The notes under the pieces: model-generated
Seen by the model: only the letters and a program-made list of their open reading frames with translations
Databases searched by the model: none
What the model was told of the DNA's origin: nothing
Part shown: positions 58,457-64,000 of the stretch, piece by piece
How positions within the stretch are numbered: the stretch's first letter is position 1
Layout of the letters: every line of letters starts with the position of its first letter
Assembly: GCA_015258065.1 (NCBI GenBank)
Contig: JABZIZ010000004.1
Coordinates: forward strand, 134,041 to 198,040
Length of the DNA: 64,000 bases
Origin: Lachnospiraceae bacterium
GTDB lineage: Bacteria > Bacillota > Clostridia > Lachnospirales > Lachnospiraceae
Direction of reading: 5' to 3'
Program-made: the position numbers and the translations under genes

Positions 58457-59299
58457 ATGTTTTGGCAATGGAATAAGGTTCGTTTGGCGTTTCTGTTCCC
58501 TGTTCTTCTGGGGCTCACGGGGCTTCTAATTGGTTGCACCGGCAAGAATGAGATCGAGATCCGGGATTTGTCTGCAGGAGGGGAAACTTCTGTGACAGGG
58601 GGTTCTTCTTCAGACAGGGAAGACTCTTCGATCCTGGGAAAGGGAGAAGGTTTTTTACCGGGTTACGGCAGCAGGGAGGACGGAGGGCAGAGCGTTGGTT
58701 CCGCTTCTTCGCAAGAGGCGGGCGGAAGTGCGCAGCAGGAGAAGTCCGGAGAGGGTTCACCCGCTACGTCGCAGGTTAGAATCAAAGTTTTTGTCTGCGG
58801 AGCGGTTTCTCAGGAAGGGGTTTATGAGTTGGAAAGCGCTTCCAGAGTGATCGATGCGGTGCAGGCAGCCGGAGGGTTTTCCGGAAATGCGGACAGCAGG
58901 TATGTCAATCAGGCGGCGCCTCTGACAGATGGGATGAAGCTTTGCATTCCGACGAAGGCGGAGACGGCGAAGATGCGTGCAGGGAAAGAGAGTGCTGCGC
59001 CGGCGGAAGATCAGACGATAAGCCCTGCCCGACAGGAGAGCGGAATTGCAGATTCACAGACAGCCGGAACGGACGAAACTCATCCGCAGCCATTTGCAGA
59101 GGGAAGCGGCAAGGTGAATCTGAATACGGCAAGCAGGCAGGAACTTTGTACGTTGCCGGGAATTGGAGAGACAAAGGCAGACGCCATACTTGCTTACCGA
59201 TCTGCACATGGATCTTTTTCCCGCATTGAAGAGATTAAGAAGATCCCCGGGATCAAGGATAAACTTTTTTTAAAAATCAAATCAAAGATCAGCGTTTGA
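58457..59299 (+). CDS. comEA: ComEA-like DNA-binding lipoprotein
   Basis: DNA receptor of natural transformation type, 280 residues. The N-terminus is a signal segment ending in LIGC, a likely lipobox, instead of the usual plain membrane anchor. A Ser/Gly/Glu-rich linker follows (about 30-105), then an SLBB domain (VRIKVFVCGAVSQEGVYELE, about 108-170), a second linker, and two helix-hairpin-helix motifs at the C-terminus (GKVNLNTASRQELCTLPGIGE and IKKIPGIKDKLF) that bind double-stranded DNA. GGAGG precedes ATG. First gene of a run that ends in comEC, its functional partner. Confidence 0.92.
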   Translation: MFWQWNKVRLAFLFPVLLGLTGLLIGCTGKNEIEIRDLSAGGETSVTGGSSSDREDSSILGKGEGFLPGYGSREDGGQSVGSASSQEAGGSAQQEKSGEGSPATSQVRIKVFVCGAVSQEGVYELESASRVIDAVQAAGGFSGNADSRYVNQAAPLTDGMKLCIPTKAETAKMRAGKESAAPAEDQTISPARQESGIADSQTAGTDETHPQPFAEGSGKVNLNTASRQELCTLPGIGETKADAILAYRSAHGSFSRIEEIKKIPGIKDKLFLKIKSKISV

Positions 59300-59311
59300 T
59301 TTAGGAGAGAA

Positions 59312-59992
59312 ATGGCAAAGAAGGCATTGGTTGTCGATGATGAAAAGGTCATAGTGAAGGGCATTCGCTACTCACTGGAACAGGATGGGATGGAAGTGGA
59401 CTGTGCTTATGACGGAGAAGAGGCGCTGGCGCAGGCAAAGGAATCCCATTATGATATCATCCTATTAGATGTGATGCTGCCTAAGCTGACCGGCTTCGAG
59501 GTTTGTCAGCAAATCAGAGAATTTTCAACGGTTCCGATTATCATGTTAACGGCCAAGGGTGATGATATGGACAAGATTCTCGGCCTGGAATACGGAGCCG
59601 ATGATTATATTACCAAGCCGTTCAATATTTTGGAGGTAAAGGCCAGAATAAAGGCGATCATGCGTCGGATGCAGAAGAGAGAGGCGGCTCCCAGCGTGAT
59701 GGTCTTTGAAGACCTGAAGATCAACGAGGAGTATCGCAGAGTTTTGGTAAAGGATCGCGAGATTAACCTCACCAGCAGGGAGTTTGAGGTGCTGGAGCTT
59801 TTGGCTTCCGCCCCCGGAAAAGTTTACTCCAGAGAGGAGCTTTTAAAGACCATCTGGGGAGAGGACTATCCGGGTGATGTCCGTACGGTAGATGTGCATG
59901 TCAGAAGGTTGCGCGAGAAGCTGGAACGCAATCCGAGTGAGCCTAGGTATGTGCGGACAAAGTGGGGAACCGGTTATTATTTTCAGGCATAG
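59312..59992 (+). CDS. OmpR-family response regulator
   Basis: DNA-binding response regulator of 226 residues. Receiver domain: acidic pocket DDEK near residue 9, phosphorylated Asp53 in LLDVMLPKLTG, Thr in MLTAKGDD and Lys in ADDYITKPF. The C-terminal winged helix shows EINLTSREFEVLELLA and VRTVDVHVRRLREKLE. It resembles WalR/PhoP/MtrA regulators. It begins 12 bases after comEA and runs into its kinase gene. A direct repeat fitting this regulator class lies at the operon promoter. Confidence 0.95.
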   Translation: MAKKALVVDDEKVIVKGIRYSLEQDGMEVDCAYDGEEALAQAKESHYDIILLDVMLPKLTGFEVCQQIREFSTVPIIMLTAKGDDMDKILGLEYGADDYITKPFNILEVKARIKAIMRRMQKREAAPSVMVFEDLKINEEYRRVLVKDREINLTSREFEVLELLASAPGKVYSREELLKTIWGEDYPGDVRTVDVHVRRLREKLERNPSEPRYVRTKWGTGYYFQA

Positions 59993-60000
59993 TATGTAAA

Positions 60001-61506
60001 ATGAAACGTTTCTGGTCTTTTTTGGTCAAAAGTCTTCGCGTTCGTTTTTTTCTGATCCTTTTCATAACGGGTCTTTTTTCCTGCATGATCATGCAAAGCG
60101 CCATTCTCACCAATTATAAGGATCGTGCGATCGAAGTGAAAAAAAATGAAGTACAGACCCAGTTGCGTATTCTCGCAAATCACCTGATCACGTACAACTA
60201 TATGCAGGATCCGTCTTCTGCCATCGTACAGGCGGAGCTGACGCTGCTTGCCAATCTTTATGACGGAAGAGTTTTGATTATCGGTGACGATCTGCAGGTC
60301 ATCACAGATACCTACGGAAAAAGAGAAGGAAAGACCATTATTTCCGAAGAGGTGGTGAATTGTCTGCGGAAGGGATCCGATGGAGTCGCGACCGTCTACG
60401 ACAACAAAAACGGCTATTTGGAGATTACGACTCCGATCATCGAAACGGCGGGCATTGGTGATGGGGATTATCTGAGCAGCGAGGCACAGTCGAAGGAAGT
60501 GGTGAAGGGGGTCATGCTTACCAGCGTCTCCACGGCAAATATTGAGAAAACGATGGAGATTTTGAATAACAAGGCCTTGGTGATCGAAGTCATTGTGATT
60601 ATGTTGATTCTCGTTTTTTCCCTGGTGGCTTCCAAGGCGTTGTTAAAGCCGTTCGACAGAATTACCAGTAAATTGAATGAGATGAAGGCAGGGTTTACGG
60701 ATGAGCCGCTTTCCGTACCGGATTATATTGAGACGGAACACATCGTGGATGCATTTAACCAACTGCAGGGGCGGATGAAAGTGCTGGATGATTCCAGACA
60801 GGAGTTTGTTTCGAATGTGTCCCATGAACTGAAGACACCGATCACCTCCATGAAGGTGTTAGCGGACACGCTACTCTCGCAGGAGGACGCGCCGGGGGAG
60901 GTGTACCGGGACTTTCTTTCGGACATTAGTGCGGAAATCGATAGAGAAGATAAGATTATCAATGATCTGCTGTCCCTTGTGAAAATGGACAAGAAGGCGA
61001 CGCAGCCGAATATTGCATCCGTGAACGTAAACCAGATGACGGAAATTGTATTAAAGCGTCTGCGCCCGATTGCCAATAAGCGAAATATTGAGCTGATCCT
61101 GGAATCTCATCGGGAGATTGTAGCGGAAATTGACGAAGTGAAAATTTCTCTTGTGATCATGAATCTGGTGGAAAATGCGGTGAAATATAATAAGGATGGC
61201 GGATGGGTCAGAGTCATATTGGATGCGGATCATCAATATTTTACGATTCGGGTCGCAGACTCTGGAATTGGGATGCCTAAGGAGGATTTGGATAAAATCT
61301 ATGAGAGGTTTTACCGGGTGGACCAGTCGAGATCCAGGGAAGTCGGGGGAACAGGATTGGGACTTGCAGTAGCGAAGAGTGCGGTTCTGCTTCACCGGGG
61401 AGAGATTTCTGCGGATAGCACGGAGGGGAGCGGTACGACTTTTGTGGTGAAGATTCCTTTGAACTATATTTCAACAGATACGGCTGGCAGAGCCGGGGCA
61501 AGATGA
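60001..61506 (+). CDS. Sensor histidine kinase
   Basis: Membrane kinase of 501 residues, partner of the preceding regulator. Membrane segments at about 17-38 and 195-217 enclose an extracellular sensor domain; a HAMP linker follows (KALLKPFDRITSKLNEM), then the HisKA box with His275 in NVSHELKTPITS, and the ATPase domain with NLVENAVKYN (N box), DSGIGMP (G1) and GGTGLGLAVAK (G2). No PAS domain is seen, unlike WalK; the layout is nearer to PhoR/MtrB types. The ATG at 60001 has a poor ribosome site, so it likely depends on coupling to the regulator gene. Its stop overlaps the lipoprotein start. Confidence 0.94.
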   Translation: MKRFWSFLVKSLRVRFFLILFITGLFSCMIMQSAILTNYKDRAIEVKKNEVQTQLRILANHLITYNYMQDPSSAIVQAELTLLANLYDGRVLIIGDDLQVITDTYGKREGKTIISEEVVNCLRKGSDGVATVYDNKNGYLEITTPIIETAGIGDGDYLSSEAQSKEVVKGVMLTSVSTANIEKTMEILNNKALVIEVIVIMLILVFSLVASKALLKPFDRITSKLNEMKAGFTDEPLSVPDYIETEHIVDAFNQLQGRMKVLDDSRQEFVSNVSHELKTPITSMKVLADTLLSQEDAPGEVYRDFLSDISAEIDREDKIINDLLSLVKMDKKATQPNIASVNVNQMTEIVLKRLRPIANKRNIELILESHREIVAEIDEVKISLVIMNLVENAVKYNKDGGWVRVILDADHQYFTIRVADSGIGMPKEDLDKIYERFYRVDQSRSREVGGTGLGLAVAKSAVLLHRGEISADSTEGSGTTFVVKIPLNYISTDTAGRAGAR

Positions 61507-62471
61507 AAGAGCGGATGCATTTGAGAAGAAAAACCGGACTCTGTTTCCTGAGGGGGTTGCAGCTTGCTCTCTTATGCCTGTTTCTGGCGGGGATGCTGGC
61601 TTCTTGCAAGGGAGACAATGTGGCTGATCCCGACCAGCAGGATGGTTTTCAGATTTATTACGTCAACCATGATGAAACAGGACTGGTTTCGGAGCCTTAT
61701 ACGCCGAAATCCAATCAGGATAAAGTCAACGAGATGCTGCAGGAGATGTTGGCAAAGTTGGAAATTCATCCGGAACGGCTGGCTTATGAAGCACCGATTT
61801 CGGGGGCTGTGGTTCTGCGACATTATTTTTATGAAAATGGTCTCGTGACCCTGAATTTTGATGCAAGTTATGCTTCACTGGACCGGATCACCGAGATTCT
61901 GGACCGTGCGGCGATTGTAAGAACGCTGATGCAGATTCCGGGGGTAGATGCCGTTTCCTTCCTGGTGGACGGAAAGCCGTTAAAAGATGCGGCCGGTGCG
62001 GTAGTGGGAAATATGAATGCGGATACCTTTATTTACAATGCCGGCAAAGAGATCAATAACTACGACAAGGGACGGATCCTGCTGTATTTCACCAACCAGG
62101 AAGGCAACAAGCTGGTTCCGATTTACAGAACCGTTATTTACAGCAGCAACGTCTCTATGGAACAGGTCATTGCAGAGGAATTGGTAAAGGGACCGGCTTC
62201 GGATATTTCCAGACCGACCATCAATCCGGATACCAAGGTTTTAAATGTGACGCTGCAAGACGGCATCTGTTATGTGGATTTCAATGAAAAGTTTCTGAGC
62301 GAACCGTATCAGGTGAAGCCGGATATTGTGATCTATTCGATCGTGAACTCGCTCGCAGAACTCACAGAGGTCAATAAGGTACAGATCTCGGTCAATGGGA
62401 GTACAGCGGATAAATTCATGGACTCGATCCCGCTGTCCACCTTATTTGAACGAAAGTTGGATATGGAGTAA
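61503..62471 (+). CDS. GerMN-domain lipoprotein
   Basis: Lipoprotein of 322 residues. The signal segment ends in LASC (Cys near residue 36). Two GerMN domains follow, about 45-165 (IYYVNHDETGLVSEPY, LNFDASYAS) and 180-315 (ILLYFTNQEGNKLVPI, YVDFNEKF). GerMN domains occur in the spore germination protein GerM and in LpqB, the accessory lipoprotein of the actinobacterial MtrAB system. Its overlap (ATGA) with the kinase gene suggests it is an accessory to the kinase outside the membrane, parallel to MtrB-LpqB (inference). Confidence 0.88.
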   Translation: MKERMHLRRKTGLCFLRGLQLALLCLFLAGMLASCKGDNVADPDQQDGFQIYYVNHDETGLVSEPYTPKSNQDKVNEMLQEMLAKLEIHPERLAYEAPISGAVVLRHYFYENGLVTLNFDASYASLDRITEILDRAAIVRTLMQIPGVDAVSFLVDGKPLKDAAGAVVGNMNADTFIYNAGKEINNYDKGRILLYFTNQEGNKLVPIYRTVIYSSNVSMEQVIAEELVKGPASDISRPTINPDTKVLNVTLQDGICYVDFNEKFLSEPYQVKPDIVIYSIVNSLAELTEVNKVQISVNGSTADKFMDSIPLSTLFERKLDME

Positions 62472-62479
62472 ATTCTTTT

Positions 62480-64000
62480 ATGAAACGACCGCTTCTGGTA
62501 CTGCTTCTTGCAGTACTGGCGGTTGTGTGGATTCGGATTCTCTTTTTTCCAGGAACTCTCTTTTTTTCCTACACAAAAGAACAGTTGCATGGCACTGCGG
62601 AAGGAGATTTCTTAACCGTCGTTGGAGAGCTGCAGGGGGCAGAACGGAAACGTACCTTTGACGATACGGTCGTGGATGTATGGTATGTCAGACCTCTTGC
62701 TTCTTCCCGCAGACACCAAAGGGAAGAGGCCCTTGTGCAGTGTATCATGGAAGACGGCAAAACGTGCCAGGAGGGTGGCATGCAGACGGAAGAAACATGT
62801 CAGGAAGGTGGCATGCAGAGGGGAGAAATGTGTCCGGAAGAGGACAGGGAGAAGGAGTCTTGTCCCATCGGGATGATCGTGAAAGTGAGAGGAAAGCTGA
62901 GACTCTTTTCGGGACCAACCAATCCGGGTGAATTCGACAACCGCCTTTATTATTCCACCATGAAAATTGCGTATGCGCTGAAGGATTGCAGATTCCTTGG
63001 GGCGTCTGGAAGAAGCGCCGTCATCCGGAAATTCCTCTATCACTTAAGAAGGCGGATGGATGAGGTGCTGACGCTTTGTTTTTCGCCGGAGGATGGCGGC
63101 ATCATGAAGGCCGTCCTTCTGGGAGAAAAAAGCATGATGGATTCCGAAATCAAAGATTTGTACCGGAGGAACGGGATCATTCATGTGCTTGCCATTTCCG
63201 GCTTGCATATTTCTTTGATCGGGTATCTGATTTACCGGCTGCTTTGTAAAACGACTCTTCCCCTCCCGCTTTGTTCTGCCTGCGCCATTCTGGTGATGGT
63301 GCTATACGGGCTCATGTGCGGAATGAATGCTTCTGCGGTGCGTGCCATTATCATGTTTCTCTGCCGGTGTGCGGCACCGCGTCTGCACCGATCGTATGAT
63401 CTTCTCAGTGCTCTTTCTCTGTCGGCCATTCTCCTGCTTTTAGACCAACCGCTTTGGTTGAAAAATGGAGGTTTTCTCTTCTCTTTCTTCGCAGTCGGCG
63501 GAATTTATTTTGTGATGCCGGCGTTATCTTTTCAGAAAAAAAGCGGGCAGCAGGAAGGAAGAGTGATCGGCGGTATCCGCAAGTCCTTTCGTTCATCCCT
63601 GGCAGTAAGCCTTTCTACGCTGCCGGTTCTTTTGTCTTTTTTCTACACGGTTCCCGTTTATTCCGTTTTTTTGAATCTGATGATAATCCCCCTCATGACC
63701 CTGTTGCTGATTGGAGGCTTGATCGTCATTTTCCTGGGAAACTTCAGTCTCCTTCTTGGAAGCAGGGTGGCACTTCTGGATCATGGGATTCTACAGGTGT
63801 ACGAGAAACTCTGCCTGGCAGCCCAACGTCTGCCATGGAGCAGGTGGAGCGCAGGGCATGCGGAACTCTGGCAAAATCTTCTCTACCTGCTTTGTCTGTC
63901 CCTCTTTGTATTTCTGTATCAAAAAAATACCGGGAGACATCCTCTAAAAAAGGCAATCGGGGTCCTTCGATTTGTTCTTCTCGGGGTGGGGCTTTTCCTC
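62480..64000 (+). CDS. comEC: ComEC DNA-uptake channel, 3' end missing
   Basis: The gene runs off the right edge; 507 codons are present. ComEC forms the channel that takes single-stranded DNA through the membrane. The N-terminal part has two closely spaced hydrophobic segments, an OB-like DUF4131 domain (to about residue 190), and then the competence domain with the hallmark HVLAISGLHISLIGY and several membrane spans. The metallo-beta-lactamase domain would lie beyond the edge. An insertion near residues 94-125 contains an 11-residue tandem repeat TCQEGGMQTEE with several Cys and Met. There is no strong ribosome site (TTCTTTT before ATG), and the gene begins 8 bases after the GerMN lipoprotein. 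Confidence 0.93.
   Translation, partial: MKRPLLVLLLAVLAVVWIRILFFPGTLFFSYTKEQLHGTAEGDFLTVVGELQGAERKRTFDDTVVDVWYVRPLASSRRHQREEALVQCIMEDGKTCQEGGMQTEETCQEGGMQRGEMCPEEDREKESCPIGMIVKVRGKLRLFSGPTNPGEFDNRLYYSTMKIAYALKDCRFLGASGRSAVIRKFLYHLRRRMDEVLTLCFSPEDGGIMKAVLLGEKSMMDSEIKDLYRRNGIIHVLAISGLHISLIGYLIYRLLCKTTLPLPLCSACAILVMVLYGLMCGMNASAVRAIIMFLCRCAAPRLHRSYDLLSALSLSAILLLLDQPLWLKNGGFLFSFFAVGGIYFVMPALSFQKKSGQQEGRVIGGIRKSFRSSLAVSLSTLPVLLSFFYTVPVYSVFLNLMIIPLMTLLLIGGLIVIFLGNFSLLLGSRVALLDHGILQVYEKLCLAAQRLPWSRWSAGHAELWQNLLYLLCLSLFVFLYQKNTGRHPLKKAIGVLRFVLLGVGLFL
62762..62842 (+). repeat. 33-bp in-frame tandem repeat in comEC
   Basis: Two 33-base units (62762-62794 and 62795-62827) encode TCQEGGMQTEE and TCQEGGMQRGE; a third, shortened unit starts with MCPEE. 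The repeat keeps the frame and adds cysteine, methionine and glutamate to the soluble N-terminal domain. Confidence 0.9.

Overview
The window reads as chromosomal DNA of an anaerobic, low-to-mid GC Gram-positive bacterium of the class Clostridia, most likely a butyrate-forming member of the Lachnospiraceae (inference). Support comes from a complete crotonase/thiolase/HBD/CoA-transferase/bcd-etfBA cluster, Clostridia-type gene orders (rpsT divergent from lepA-hemW; rpmE-DUF1385-prmC-prfA), strong AGGAGG ribosome binding sites, a sortase-type wall-anchored protein and a corrinoid methyltransferase operon. No phage, insertion sequence, CRISPR array, rRNA or replication origin is visible. Both edges cut genes: a sugar-ABC permease on the left and comEC on the right.

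Layout. 1-9.5 kb: glycan use (two ABC permeases, GH38 alpha-mannosidase, GH2 beta-galactosidase), a divergent thymidylate synthase and a GH25 lysozyme. 9.5-13.7 kb: a four-gene corrinoid methyl-transfer operon (DUF1638, corrinoid protein, UroD-type methyltransferase, RACo-type activator). 13.8-24.9 kb: the butyrate region, with one bcd-etfB-etfA set, then crotonase, thiolase, hydroxybutyryl-CoA dehydrogenase, a CoA-transferase of the 4-hydroxybutyrate/butyryl-CoA type and a second bcd-etfB-etfA set. 25-31 kb (minus strand): an LRR surface protein and a class A penicillin-binding protein. 31-34.5 kb: IMPACT/YigZ protein, a tRNA-Pro with an AGG anticodon and two CobW-type GTPases. 34.5-44.7 kb: translation genes (rpsT, lepA, prfA, prmC, rpmE) mixed with hemW, a degenerate HD-GYP protein, a PilT-like ATPase, a small unknown protein and DUF1385. 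44.9-56.7 kb: peptidase C69, DUF819 transporter, an RRNPP-like regulator next to an ABC exporter and a DUF4300 lipoprotein, a membrane-bound XRE regulator, a C_GCAxxG_C_C protein with a TDT transporter, a DinJ-YafQ toxin-antitoxin pair, DegV and DUF1294. 56.8-64 kb: an orphan solute-binding protein, then comEA, response regulator, histidine kinase, GerMN lipoprotein and comEC closely packed on one strand.

How it fits together. The butyrate enzymes convert acetyl-CoA to butyryl-CoA and release butyrate by CoA exchange, with Bcd-Etf pairs able to bifurcate electrons to ferredoxin. The promoter before crotonase carries a Rex-like half-palindrome, which would couple the pathway to NADH. The corrinoid operon could feed methyl groups into one-carbon metabolism. 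The comEA-to-comEC run starts behind a direct repeat that matches the WalR/PhoB-family pattern, next to a good promoter, so the encoded response regulator may control its own operon.

The most unusual signal is a recurring type of short tandem repeat at gene starts. Before the 164-residue protein at 40.7 kb, four 27-bp copies of a ribosome-site/stop/ATG module create three tiny coupled reading frames. Similar ribosome-site repeats precede the alpha-mannosidase and the second bcd, and tandem hairpin repeats follow the 164-residue gene.
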